Below, in pieces: positions 1 through 12,114 of a DNA stretch of 64,000 nt. Where the stretch lies: assembly GCA_020744425.1 (NCBI GenBank), contig JAGMUV010000031.1:1-64000 (forward strand), read 5' to 3'. The stretch is from Dactylonectria macrodidyma. Its lineage: Eukaryota; Ascomycota; Sordariomycetes; Hypocreales; Nectriaceae. A model generated the notes under the pieces. That model was given only the letters and a program-made list of their open reading frames with translations, was not told the DNA's origin and ran no database searches. The position numbers and the translations under genes are program-made. Position 1 is the first letter of the stretch, and every line of letters starts with the position of its first letter.

Positions 1-671
1 GAAGAAATTGAACCTAAAATGGTTAGAATCATTGATAAACTTCAAAGGGGTGGGTGGAGCACACTTACTTGAAGTGCCCATGTCGTAACTATGAAGGTTA
101 TTATCTTATTCTTGGCGACTTGGGGTGATTATGGACTGCTTACGAATGCAAAAGAAGAACGCGAAACTAAAAGATTCAGTAATCAGTACTTTCTTCAAAC
201 GTTACATCACCAAGAGATCCCACCTCACACTTTCAACTGCCCTACCAACAGGTGTCGATTGCCACGCCGCCATGTTCGATTACCAGCACGGTCAGCATTC
301 CCAGCGTTACCTTGACTATCCAGATATGTTCGATGTGTTTGCACCGATACGAAAAGTGGGCTGTGCGAGGAGGAATCGTCTCACACACAGGGGATCAACG
401 CTTACCTTGGGGGAATTTTGCCTTTCAAGTGCAACCAACAGATAATACTGAAGATGAGGCATACAAGAATCTCGAGCCAAATCATCCAGACATAGGCATT
501 GCGGAATACGAGAAGGCCGCGTCTCTCGTAAATACGTTTTGTTTGCTTCACGGCCGTCCAGGTGGTGAGCCATCCAAAGCCGATCGTGAAGCCCCAGGCC
601 AGCGAAGCAAGAGCAAGGTCATCTTCGGTCACCTCTTGGAGGACAAAATTGGGAGAGAGAAGTGTGATCAT
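1..671 (-). CDS. fungal integral membrane protein, 3' end off left edge
   Basis: The first recognisable exon (about 402-671) encodes MITLLSPNF, then hydrophobic stretches (FGWLTTWTAVKQTKR, NAYVWMIWLEILVCLIF) ending in LKGKIPP. This is the layout of a fungal-specific multi-pass membrane protein family usually annotated only as 'integral membrane protein'. The exon ends at an AG|GTAAGC donor. Near the edge the code for TTWALQ is followed by a 55-bp intron (14-68, GTAAGT..TTTTAG) and then VQFLL, the typical continuation of the family, so the gene runs off the window. I could not place the exon(s) between 402 and about 105 with consistent phase, so the gene may be degenerate there. Function is unknown. 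Confidence 0.5.
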
Positions 672-3600
672 GGTGAACCAAATATTGGGTTGTCAACTTA
701 GAATGATGATAATTTTAGTCAGACTCTGGTTGCATTCAGAAGAGGCATCACCATTTAAATGAAGGACGATATTGATCAAGATAGGTATCCTTGCCCACCG
801 TGATGGCGTATCATCAGCCGCCATCAATAGCTTAAGCCACAGGAGCTTAAGTCTAGCCCTCATACAGATCTAAGTGAGACATCACTAACTTAAGTACGCC
901 CGCAAGCATCCCCAGCTTTTGCACGGATTGGCTGGAATTCAAGCCTACCTCCCCCTGCCTGAAAATCTCCCACCATTAACAGTACAGGAGGCTTCGGTAC
1001 CTGAAGACGACGCTGGCAAGAAAGCTTCAAGAGCTTCTAGCAAGCTCTCCCAGAGCACGGCCTTGCCGAAGACTAGTCTGGACTTGGCACGGACGTTGCC
1101 TGTGGGGTCGCGTAGCGTTTGGCGCCACGCTAGACCCAACTTATATTTCTAGTAAATTCTGGGGAGGGAAGATGCGGCATTCATTACCTGGGCGAAGTGG
1201 TCAACATAGAACGCTGAACGACTTTCAGGTTGAACATCATTATAGGAGTAGCGCTCTAGGGCTGGAGGCTGGAGCGGTTGAGTGTCGCGAGATTGGATGC
1301 GATTCCTAGTAGATCTGACTATACCTTCAAGTTTGCATAACATCTCGTCGGGTCCTCTTCCGTACAATTCAGCACCTATTCAGCACCTAATGTGCACTCT
1401 CCAGCCTGGTAGCCCCTGTCGTCGAGAACAAATCAAGAATAATTAATTAAGTAAAACGCTGACCATGGCCATGGAGAGAGCAATGAGCGCTAGGGTTCTA
1501 GTGTATTTCCAGATTTCTGTGGCGCGAAAGCATTAATGTTTTAGGCAGCGCCTATTACATTAAACACAAGATGCTACTTGCACAACAGGTAGAGAGGCGA
1601 GTTATTTGCTAGAATAGCTACTGATACGAATTGGTATCGCACGCGGTGGTGATCTTTCCTGTCGCTAAAGTGACCTGTCCGCTCCTGGCCCGTGCAAATG
1701 TTGACGGTGGACGCGCCATGCGAAGGTGACAGATGCTAATCCTAACGTCACGGGCCGGCTGATATCCAGGCGTCACGCAAGCGTGACATCGCTGTCAGCA
1801 CTCGAGAGACGAAACCCTCTAGGCGCGTCCCTGAATCGTAGTATCGTGGGCCACGGTCGCTTTCATAGGGATGAAGCATTCAGAAGACACAAGTTGAAAG
1901 GGGTGTGGATTGATATTGAGTTCAGGTGGCACTGTTCCGTTGGCATTCCTGGAGAGCCCGATGCGGGGAAGCATGCACTGGAGCTGCCACAGCTGTCATC
2001 GACGCCCTCCCTACATACATAGTACGTAGTGGTCCGCATTTCGGATGCCGTTTTGTGGCTTGTGGAAGGCCTGCACATCACCCTGGCGGAGCTTTCCGTG
2101 CAGGGGGGGTTGAAGTCTGTGTTTGCGCTACTGTCTTCTTCCCCGGCATTCTGCAGTTAGGCCGCTGAGTGCCGGCATGGTCCTGGGTCAGTGACCAACT
2201 GTGGCGCGAAGACAGTGTTTCTAGCACAGACGAGAATCCTCGGCCATCAACTTTGGTTATGTGCCGTCGCCGTCGTCTCTATGCCATCGTGCCGGCCCGA
2301 CCTTAGCACCAGGTGACAGGGCTGAGATGGTATGCTAGTTGGCAATTCAGCAGCAAAGGAACCCGAATCCCAAAGCTGACACGCAGCTCGAATTCAGCAC
2401 AGAAAGGCCGAAGCTATTTCTACCGCCGAATTCTTCTGCTGATTGGAAGCCCGTTTGGAAGAATGTACCTTTCTATCATGTTCATCTGAGCCATAAATGG
2501 GCATGTTTCTCTGTTGTCCCATATCATTTTTTGCGTTGTCTTGCCTGCGCGGGGCTGGCACTCGGTGGCGTCAGCTAGCTTTCGGAGTTGGCAACTCAAT
2601 ATTCAGCAACTAACAGAAGTTTGGGTTGGAGCCACCCACAAGCAATGTGCGAGCCCAAGGCGTTGATACGGCCCTTTACATTGCCCTGGGCAAGGCTTTC
2701 CCAAGCCTGCTGGCATACCCAGACCTGAATAAGGTAAGTGCGGCAAATCAAAAGCGCTCCCGCACTTGGTCTCAGTCGGCAACTTCCTTCCTCCACCGAG
2801 TCAGTGGCTGTAGCGCAGGGGTTGCTGGAGTTGCTGGAGCCCTATCACAATGTGGCGTATCCTCGTATCTCATGACACTCACTTTTATCAAGGGTCTTGG
2901 GTGCACGGATTAGCCGGACGAGTCTCCGACGAAACGACCATGAGGCCAATAGGGAAATACGGCAACTGACACACACATCATGATCGACAAGCATATATCC
3001 AGGATAGGACTAAAAATTGCTTTTGTTATGGGGATCAACTTGAAATCAAGTAATGCTCCGGCGCACAGACACGCCACGCGCTGCCGCCCCGGAAAGCATG
3101 AATCAACTGGCCCCAATACTTCAGCAGACTGAAGATTCAGCAGCGGGGTGATGTTGACGACTTCAGGCAGTATCTAGACACTTGGTCGAACAATGGCGCA
3201 CCGCGGAGACCATCATCCGTTCCGCCATCCCGCCATAGTTCGGCGTCTGCCAGCTGACATGTGAGTGATGAGACATTCGGCGCTTTGCCAATGGATGACC
3301 ACAGGCAGGGGCTCGTGGTTGGTAAGATCGGGGCAGCGCCGCTGATCTTGCTGTGCTCGAGAGCCTCCGGGAAGCGCATCGGTGTTGATGTGCTTGTCCC
3401 TGGCGATGTTGGACAGAAATGCCTTCTTCCTGGCCAGCATGTCGAACTGCTCTCGTCGAGCATGCGCTTCGTCGATCCCGCTGACCAATCTTGTTCTATA
3501 GGAATTATGGAACTTGTGCCGGCACCACGGGGTTGTTTCGCGTGGTTGTTGATATTGTCTGCGCTGGGCCGCTTGCTTACGTACTCTCGTTCGAGTAGAG

Positions 3601-5465
3601 CGGGACTACGGTTCACTCACCAAAGCAGACTTTACCGGGTTGAAGCGGTAGTCAGCAATCTTCAGACACTTTTGCGTGATATTGAAGTACGCCGCTGAAG
3701 CAATCTCCGCGGCTTTTGCCAGAGAAGCCTAGGTTCATGCTGCCTGCCGCCAGCGGGACCGAAAGTGGCACCTTGCTGCTTGTGGCCGGTTAGTGCCTGC
3801 AACTCTTACAGCATTATCAGCACGGTTGGGCTGGACTGGAGGGTGCAGGGGTTGGCGCTGGATTGTTTTGGGCTGGTGAAACAGCCACAAAAGTCTAATA
3901 AATGGCTCTATCTCTCCTGAGGGGCTGCCCATGCCAGACGAGAGAGGGTCTGCCACCAAGGTCCTAGGAAATTCTGGAACCGCCCGGCCAGACGATGGAA
4001 GGCACTCGTGATACCACAGATCACATATGCATGCTTAGGATGGTCCAACTCGAACACGCGTAGCGCATACACACGCAACGAGCCTTCTGAACACTATCCC
4101 CTCGAGTGTGGAAAGCCTTCAACGCGTACCTTGCCCCACATCATCACTGTCACATGACTAGTACATGAGGGGAACCCCAGGTTGCATAATTAACTATTCT
4201 CACCAAAATCATCATACAAATCATTTTGCAACCATCTATGAGCTCTCGATCAATCCCTGAAGAGGCCCTTAACGGCTTTGACGACCGTGGCTTTATCAAT
4301 GAGCTCAAGGCGAGTGTTGGCGCCGATCAGCAGCAATAAAAGGGCTGCGGCGCCGGCAATCAAGAAAGGAATGTGAGCAATGTGATGTCGCACTTTGTAA
4401 CTCAAAATATTGGTGGGACTTCTATCACGGGCTAATTTAGGTGGAGAGAAATGTACCTTTTATCTTAGATTTTAATTGGCTAGACCCCCCGTAGTGACCA
4501 AGTTGAAGGCATTCCACAATCGAGGGGATAGAGCCTCTAAGTAAGAGTAGCGATCCGGAGCTCTGAAGCAGTAGTATCAGCCGCAGTTGACGTCGAAACA
4601 CACCTCCTCTCCATCGAGCAACAAATTTGGAAGCACAATAAAAAATCCGATGCACCAGCAGGTCTTTAACTTGCACGTTCTCGGCAAGCATCTCAACAAG
4701 CAATCAAACTGCACATTACATATTCTAAATCGCAACCCCACCTTCCTCTTGCTCTTCTACGGCTTCTTATCTCCTGTGCGAAAGTTAATATTTAGGGAAA
4801 GCCCGTCTTTCTTCTGTGCCTTTCGAGCAGATGCCGTGATACTAGGCTCGTCTGGCAAGAACCTTGGGCTGGTCGGAAACCCGGCACCCACGACGTACCT
4901 TCATAGAGTAGCACCAGAGCGCCACCAGCCCGCCACAGACAAGCATCAACGCCCGTGAAAATAGTCAATTTATAATGTGGATGGATATTTGTCGGCCGTG
5001 ATCTCCCGACTGCGCCTAGGGCGCCTTCTTGTGGCTGAGCACACAACGAGTCCTAGAACGTCGTTAGTGAGTTTTTGATAGACGTAAAGCATAAACTCCT
5101 CACTCCGAGTCAGTACGTCCGTCAACGCTCGAATAATATTATTCGAGTTGGAACTTAACTTGAAATATAACCCGTGTAAAGTCGTTCCGCAAGCCTGCCT
5201 ATCTTTCACCAAAAAGCCAAACCATTCAACGTCGGTCCCACTTTGGTCTTCTGCCGCTGCGGTTTCGAAACACAGGATACTGGGTGCCTTCGCGATTGTA
5301 CCGGCGCGCAAGGGGTCCTCAATCCGTCTCCTCGTGCACTGATTTACTATCACGGCGCTCTGACTCCTCCGCCGCTCGTCGCTCACTCTGGCCACAAATT
5401 CCAGCATCGCGCTTTGCTACCGATGACGATAATTATACGTCGCCCTCTGCATCAAGACCATCATC
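672..5465. other. 4.8 kb without a convincing gene
   Basis: Only weak coding traces are visible. On the minus strand 1149-1367 carries a natural-looking stretch (YGRGPDEMLCKLEGIV) ending near a CAG|GTAATG donor. On the minus strand about 3213-3490 there is another (RREQFDMLARKKAFLSNIAR), with a neighbouring frame continuing it. Both look like remnants of unrecognised genes. No repeat, RNA gene or transposon end was recognised. 4900-5465 is the likely promoter and 5' leader of the kinase gene that follows. Confidence 0.4.
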
Positions 5466-7611
5466 ATGGGTAACGGCCAAGGAAAACCCGTCGACATCAA
5501 TGGCGAAGGTGCGTGCATCCCCTGCGCCCTTGCCCGAGAGTCCCACCGCCTTTACCCTTCTTGCGACCCCCCACGTCTGTCATGTGCGATGCGGCGTCGT
5601 CTGTGCGGCAACCTTTCCGCCCTCCCGCCTCCCCCTGTTTCCCCCTACTTTTCCTCGCGGGGGTGGGGGCAATTGCTGTTGTGGCCTTGCGAGACCGCCA
5701 GATCAGACCGACCTCGCTCACGAACCCACGCTGACTCCCACCGCCGCAGTCAACCTCAACGACTTCCGCCTGTTGAGAGTCATCGGCCGAGGCGCTTTTG
5801 GAAAGGTGCGCATCGTCGAGCGCAAAGATACTAACCTGTCCTTCGCCCTCAAGTACATCCGCAAGGATAAAGGTATGCCACCGACTCGCTCTTTTCTCCG
5901 TCCCACCCGTCCCCTCGACTCCGGTCCCACGGTTCCCGTCTCGACGACATTCCATCCCTCTGCCTCAAAGCCCCGTCTCCTTAGATTGCGCAATATATTT
6001 GCTCCTACGCTGACCACCATGCCTTGACTGCAGTCGTACGATCTGAGAGTGTACGAAACATCATCCGCGAGCGGCGGATACTCGAATCCGTCGACCACCC
6101 CTTCCTTTGCAACTTGAGATACAGCTTCCATGATATCGAGTACATGTATGACCACACCAATCTCATGCCGAGGACTGCCATGTTTATAGCTTACACGCAG
6201 CGACAGGTACCTTGTGGTCGACTTGATGGCCGGCGGTGATTTGCGGTTCCACATCTCCAGAAATACCTTCACCGAGGAGGCGGTCGGGTTCTGGATCGCA
6301 GAGCTGGGTTGCGCCCTGAGGTATATCCACAGCCGGAACATAATCCACAGAGATATCAAGCCCGACAACGTCCTTCTCGACGCCGACGGCCACGTCCACT
6401 TGACCGATTTTGTGCGTTCCTGCCGTCTATACCCCTGTTGTGCATTTGCTAACTATGAGCTAGAATGTTGCCTCGGACGTCGTCGCTGGCGGGATCCTGA
6501 TGAGCAAGTCCGGTACACTGGCCTATCTTGCCCCTGAAGTATATGCTGGAAAGGGATACGATGTCCGCGCTGATTGGTGGTCACTGGGTGTCCTGTTCTA
6601 TGAGTGCATCTATAACAAGGTATGCCTCAATGGCCGCACGCTTCTCTCTGAGCAGACGATATCGCTCTTGACCCCCTCTGTGTGCTAGATAAACAGGGCT
6701 GACTCGATGAAGCGACCCTTCGTCTGTTGCTCCAAAGGCTCCCTCAGCTTGCAAATCCAGACTGCCAGCCCCAAGTACCCGGTCACCCAGCCCCCCGTGT
6801 CGCTCGCCTGCCTCCATGCGATCGGCTCCGCCCTCGATCCCAACCGAGACACTCGCATGGGTTCGACATGGCACAGTTTCGCCAATCACGAATTCTTCAA
6901 GGTCTTCGACTTTGAGCTCCTCGAGCAGAAGCGGATCGAGCCGATCTTTGCTCCCTTCCACAAAACCAACTTCGACGCCACCTACGATGTGGAAGAACTA
7001 CTCTTGAACGAAGCGCCGCTCGAGGCCCGAGCAAGACGCCAGAAGCCGAGAGAGCGGTTAAAAGAGGATGCGACCGATAAGGAGATTCGCGAGGATGAGC
7101 TATATCGGATGATTGAGACCGACTTTCGGCCGTTTGACTACACTGTGGCTGCATACAAGAAGTGAGGCGGCTCATCCTTTAGACCTATAGCCCGTGTGCT
7201 AACCCCAACAGGATTACTGAAGCCGCCCAAGACCTTGATGATGAAGCGCAACCCGACCCGAATAACGCTCTTCAGGCCATCACGACTGATGAGACTACCC
7301 CCATGGCGGCCCTTCCCTCCCAGTACCAGCACGACTTCCCAAACCCCCACCACCCCATTATCACAGGTCAACGAATCATAAGTCCCACTGGGGGCGTTCA
7401 GGTTACCCTCGATAGAGGTGGTAACTGGTCAGAGTTAGCACGCCAGGATGCGACCCTACCGACGGATGCCAATAATGCCGCTGAGGGTGAGAATGAGGGC
7501 TCAGGCGGCATGTTTGGATTCCTGAACAGCAAGAAAGGGCGGAGCAACAGCCTGAAACCCAAGAAGAGGGGTGTGTTGGGCAAGAAAGGCGCCCGAGCTG
7601 TCATCGACTAG
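5466..7611 (+). CDS. AGC-group protein kinase, STK32/YANK-like
   Basis: Seven exons join in frame to 495 aa: 5466-5508, 5750-5872, 6034-6145, 6207-6411, 6464-6619, 6713-7161 and 7212-7611. It starts MGNGQGKPV, a glycine-2 N-terminus that could be myristoylated. The kinase domain begins at once: Gly loop [11 protein letters not shown], lysine in FALKYIRK, catalytic loop HRDIKPDN, and HLTDFN in place of the usual DFG. The DFN variant is characteristic of the STK32/YANK branch. The activation segment ends [10 protein letters not shown]. The tail contains the family-typical [11 protein letters not shown] and FDYT segments, followed by a Ser/Lys-rich C-terminus. Introns are 57-93 bp except the 241-bp first one; the fourth has a CTAAC branch site. 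No damage is seen. It is a cytosolic/membrane-associated Ser/Thr kinase; substrates are unknown. Confidence 0.92.
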
Positions 7612-7955
7612 AGACGTCTCACAATGGGCCATTTGCGCATCGGCGACGATGGATCGATGCCCAGTCCGGAGACATAGCGGATGAAGACACAGCGAAACCT
7701 AGAAGGAAGAAGGGGGCAGCCCGTAGTGACTACCGTATATGGCATAACTGTGTTATTTTACCAAATCGAGTCCTCGTGAAGCTGGATCTTCTCCCGAAGC
7801 CCGATCGTAGGGACAATTAAGCAATGCCGAGATGAACTCTAGCTAGTGGAGTCTGGGCCGATGCAAACAGGGCTCACGATCCTTTTCAAAGAGCAATACG
7901 ATGCCGAACCGAGGTTGGACGAGTAAAGGGATTTGACGCCAACGTGTGTTGGGAT
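7612..7955. other. 3' flank of kinase gene
   Basis: Non-coding sequence between the kinase stop and the probable left end of a degraded hAT element. Nothing else is recognised. Confidence 0.4.
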
Positions 7956-8929
7956 CAGGGTTGGACATCTTACGTGACGACCCCAGTACGCTGCATCGTT
8001 CGCCACGAATCTGTCTTGTTGCTAAGATGTGTTAGTGAGTACGTTTATCCTCCCCGAGAGATCTATGGCGCAATAGTACCTTGCAACTTCACTCATCATT
8101 CCGACAACAACCTACAATTGGATGTTTCATAAAGGTTCGAAGACAACCCATTTTGTAGCCTAGAATGAGGCATCTACTCGATTTCCATGAAGAATATACG
8201 ATTTGGGGGAGATGTTGAAGTGCGAGTTATCTTGGCTGCAAATTCCAACTTGCAAAGTTAGGAGGTACTGGCACTACCATTATGACGGAGGACAGAGCTG
8301 CAGTGGCCTCTAACGCAATTGTATAGGGTAGGTCGACACCAGTAACATGGCGGCGCACGCAAGGCCGAAATATCCCAAACATACGCCGAGTTTTCAGCAG
8401 CATCAAATGAATGCAACTAAAAATTAGTGCCTCTAGATTCTCTCACCGAGAGCTTTCTATTATTGCCAATCTTGGCATGATCAGATGAATATTTCAGACT
8501 TGGACTTTCATATATTGACATGTATGGGACTCATGGTCTTCCTCTGTTATCCAATGGTCCCTCTTTGTCTCGGGGACCTGCAACCAAACCAAGCCGTACC
8601 CGTGAACAGAAGTACCAGCGACTTCGCAGGACCCTCGCAGTGCTTTCACTTAGAGCCTCAACTTCAAATGCCCACCGTTCTGCCTCACATGTTCCAGTTT
8701 ACGAAGAGCTCAAGAATCCGTTCTCAATTAACGCCAGCTTGGAATGAGACCAAACGTGAAAGCCGATACGGGCAGGAAGACTGGGCGTGTGCGCAGTGAC
8801 GCGAGCCAACAGAGGCCTTGGAACCAAGAGGAACAGGGAATATATGGAACATGGCCGCCGGAAAGCTTGCCTTTAGCCCGGGGTCTGTGGACCTGACCAA
8901 CGGGACCCGTGAATTGGTTGGTTGCGACT

Positions 8930-9337
8930 AAATGCGTGTGATGTACGCGTGTTATTGGACTCGCGCACCAATGCAGCGATTGATGATGAATATTCCCAGT
9001 ACTGCGCCGAGGATATCGTCAACAGTCAGTACTACAGGAGCAGACCAATTGACTGGTGGAAGACCAATGCCTATCGGTACCCGCGGCTGCTACCATGGCT
9101 GTCGATATGCTCAGTATCCCATCATCGTCTGCGGAGAGCGAGAGGACGTTTAGCAGTGTAGGACTTATGGTGGCGCCGTAGAGAAATCGGTTGGGCAGGG
9201 AGATAGTGGCTATGGCTCAGTGTATTCGATCGTGGAGCGAGGCTGGGATCTACACGCCTTCGCTGCCGCTGCTTAGCTTAAGTGATGACCAATGGCTTGA
9301 TGTACTTGCGTCGCTGAAGGATACGAGCGACTTCTGA
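8930..9337 (+). pseudogene. hAT transposase C-terminal remnant
   Basis: One frame gives PIDWWKTNAYRYPRLLPW. After a frameshift near 9093 the next frame gives LSIPSSSAESERTFSS, a TAG stop at 9179-9181, then RNRLGREIVAMAQCIRSW and GIYTPSLPLL, ending in a stop at 9335-9337. This is the hAT C-terminal dimerisation region (ERTFSS core). Only the last roughly 130 codons are recognisable, and with one frameshift and one nonsense codon it cannot make an active transposase. It lies within the probable hAT element 7956-9645. Confidence 0.85.
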
Positions 9338-9432
9338 TGTACTTAGTACCTGTTTTCCACAAATTGACTATGTTCTGCGACGTCTGTTCCTAAGTCATGA
9401 TTCCCTCTGACGTTCTCCTACCTTCACGGGGA

Positions 9433-9645
9433 TTAGTTATCTGATCGATCGAATTCGAATCGAGTTCGATTGAGTCTTGGCATCGAATCGAATGACAGGT
9501 GCTTGATTCGATATCGAATCTATGGGAGACGTGCTGGACTCGAATCGAATCATATATGGCTACGCCCGAATCGAATGCCAAGCCGTCGAATCGAATGGCA
9601 AGGCCGGGCATTCGATTCGATAGATTCGATAGATGTCTAACCCTG
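9433..9645. repeat. TCGAAT/ATTCGA-rich subterminal array
   Basis: The self-complementary-like hexamers TCGAAT and ATTCGA recur more than ten times in both orientations up to the CCCTG end at 9645. hAT elements commonly carry such subterminal motifs as transposase binding sites. The ATCGAT arrays of the hAT element inside the Trk gene are a related variant. Confidence 0.7.
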
Positions 9646-10335
9646 GTCACTCTGGTACTTGAGAGTTTGTCAAACTTATTTTCCCCTGGCCGATCCTTGG
9701 ACAACCAAAATACTTGTGGAGAGCTTGTCTTCGGCGGTGTCTTTGAAGACTGCTCAGACAATGGGCTGTCTTTAGTAAATCCAACAGACAACCCCATGAA
9801 TAAACTGGAGCACCTCGCATAAGATGAGCTGGATACTTCGAATGAGTCGTGAAACAGAATCTGATGGGAATTTCTTTTCAGAACGCAACTTCTAGGTTTT
9901 TGGTTGTGCTATTCATTAAAGTGAAATGTTTAATCGACTGACAAGACGGACGTTTGTTAGACTTAAAGGGGCAATATGCTCCACAATCCGATTGATACCC
10001 GGCGTCCTCAAGTTCCTTTGTTTGATTTCTCCCTCTTAGCGGAGAGACCGAACTTTTGATGTTAAATTCAACAACTTCCCGGCCTTGACCCCCTATCTTC
10101 TCCAATGATTTCAACAACGTCACCGTCCTAGACGCTGGCCTTGCGTCGTTCTTCTCTTCGTAAAGGATTCTTATTCCGGTATCGGCTGTAATCTTGGGGC
10201 GCTTCTCTCTTGAAACGGGACCACCTGTACTGGACAAGCGGTAAACGGTCGTGGTGCTACAGCCGTCCCGGGTCCACGCGACTGGACGCTTGGGATATTC
10301 ACTAGCGAGGGCCGTTGAGTACCCTATCCGATGCG
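9646..10335. other. intergenic, one unsupported ORF
   Basis: The minus strand 9878-10237 can encode 119 aa (with the stretch ITADTGIRILYEEKN) that I do not recognise. It follows the RING gene on the same strand and might be a downstream exon or chance. Nothing else was found. Confidence 0.3.
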
Positions 10336-11319
10336 TTAGGCCGAAAGTGAATCAATGAGAAGTGGGAACTTAACTCTTGGTCTGTGACGACGGTGTGCAC
10401 AGAGATGCGTGAGGAACAGCACTCGACGCGGTCGCGCGGGTACTCCGGAATGGATAAATGTGAGGCCAGCGGCGAAACTGAGACGGCTATTCAGAGTAAG
10501 TCACTGTTGCAATTCAAAATATTGACAAGCGGACGAGCAACTGCGACGTTAAGGTACATACCAGAGAGGACAGGTAACAGAACGCTGCAAGAGCCATGGG
10601 TCAATGCAGCTGGGGTGGAATCTATGGCCGCATGGCAGCGGGCGGAGATTCACATCTTCCAAAAAGTCCTCTGTACAGATTGAGCAGGTTTGGAACTCGT
10701 CCGTTGGCAGAATGGAGCCCTGTGAAGCCTTGGCCTTACTTTCCCGTGATGCTCGATACTTGGCGATGGGCATCAACTCTAGAGCATCCGGGGTAAGACA
10801 AACAATCCGGGTACGAGGAGGGACATCCCTCTGCTGCTGTGAGAAGAATCGCCTGATGCCTGTCTTGGAGAGAATGAACGGCGAGAGGAACAACAGGATC
10901 GTCACGAGGATTGATAAAACGATAGCCGTCCTGGGTGGCCCATCATGGGAGACGGGCTCTTTGCTCCCCCTCGTGAGCGAGGCCGGGGGAAGAATCATTA
11001 CCGACAAGTCGTGGGCTTGGAGCGCGGGCGCAGAACAAGAGGAGTCAAAGACATAAGGCTTCGCGCCGGGGGGTCTCGGTCTCTGAAGAAGTAGAATTTG
11101 CGGTGTGCCTAAGGCAATTGAGGTCTGCTGCGGGCGTGAGGCCTTTTCCTTCCATCCGGAGTGCGACGGGAATGTTGTTGGGGATATTGTTATATATTGG
11201 TTAGGTATCCCGAGATGAGCATGTGATTTCATTCTAGACCTAGCGTTTGAGCCACGGTGGTAGACCCTTGTCCGGGGCATATTTAAGGGACGTTTATGAT
11301 TCCTTCGGTTGTACACCAT
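10336..11319 (-). CDS. membrane-anchored RING-H2 finger protein (putative E3 ligase)
   Basis: Two exons (11319-10562 and 10486-10336) join in phase to 302 aa; the 75-bp intron runs GTATGT..AATAG. A transmembrane segment lies at about residues 131-150 (IVLSILVTILLFLSPFIL), followed by a basic stop-transfer region. The RING-H2 domain has C212, C215, C230, H232, H235, C238, C250 and C253, and the split cysteine codon at the splice site completes the last CPLC pair. The arrangement is that of membrane-bound ubiquitin E3 ligases. The N-terminal 108 residues are weakly supported, and a later Met (about 109) could be the true start. The C-terminal exon is short and basic. It sits about 0.8 kb downstream of the Trk gene on the same strand. 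Confidence 0.8.
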
Positions 11320-12114
11320 TACCTTTCGCCAAATCTTGACAGTTGACAGCTCAGATATCTGGGTAATGTTTCGTCAGGTCATTTCTGTCAGCAACATGAA
11401 CAAAAATGGCCTGGAGGTAATTAATAATGAGAGTATGGATCCCCGAATGCTAGGAGTTAAATGCAATGAACCTCGCTGTTCAAATCGTGTTTGCCGTCCC
11501 ATTGCAAATATTACTGACAAACTTCAGGAATCTTTGTCCTGGGTTAATTTTGTCTCCATGACCAACTGACTCCCGAATGCGAGGGTGGCTTAGGCCAGGA
11601 AATCCCTCAAATGCCAAATCGGGCCAAGAGCAACCCATTTACTCCCCAGGAAGTCATGCTACGTCATCGCCCTCACTTTTTGTCTCCGTTTTGATCCGGG
11701 AGGCAAGCGCCTTGTGGGAAACCCAAAATCGCTGTCCGAAACTCTGAAAGGGCGTTTCTAACCACCGAGCTCCCCAGAAGCCTTTCATGAAGTATCTGCA
11801 AAATAATGTATAATCATAGTGTCACCAATTGATTGCGAAATTTCTCCTCTCTCATCCACTTCGTTCCTTGATCAGCAGGGCATTTAGGAGAATTCAGAGA
11901 AAGCCTTGGCAAGATCGTGAATTTTTGACTACTAACCGTCCACAAAACTACACCCAGGGACTGGATTTTCCAGCGGTCGCTACAGGGAGTTTCCCTTTAA
12001 GCGGGTTACCGAGATGGCTGTATCTAACTAACCTTGGCAACTTTAAAGAGATGACCAGACGCCCAACGCCTGATGTTGTTGCGTACCTCGACTACCTGAA
12101 GCAAGAAAAAAAAA
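11320..12114. other. intergenic
   Basis: Spacer between the 5' end of the RING gene and the 3' end of the Trk gene, both on the minus strand. It should hold the RING promoter and Trk terminator. The ORFs present have no recognisable content. Confidence 0.4.

Larger units (their letters stand above)
7956..9645. mobile_element. degraded hAT element (probable boundaries)
   Basis: The left end reads CAGGGTTGGACATCT and the right end, reverse-complemented, reads CAGGGTTAGACATCT: a 15-bp terminal inverted repeat with one mismatch and the CAGGG start usual for hAT elements. Between them lie a hAT transposase remnant (8930-9337) and a TCGAAT-rich subterminal array. The flanking octamers (GTTGGGAT left, GTCACTCT right) do not match, so either the target duplication has decayed or the two ends belong to different copies. 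Boundaries are therefore tentative. Confidence 0.5.

Noticed and set aside
9390..9797. 135-codon minus-strand ORF through the TCGAAT array
   Set aside because: The residues (RIES, FDS) merely reflect translation of the hexamer repeat.
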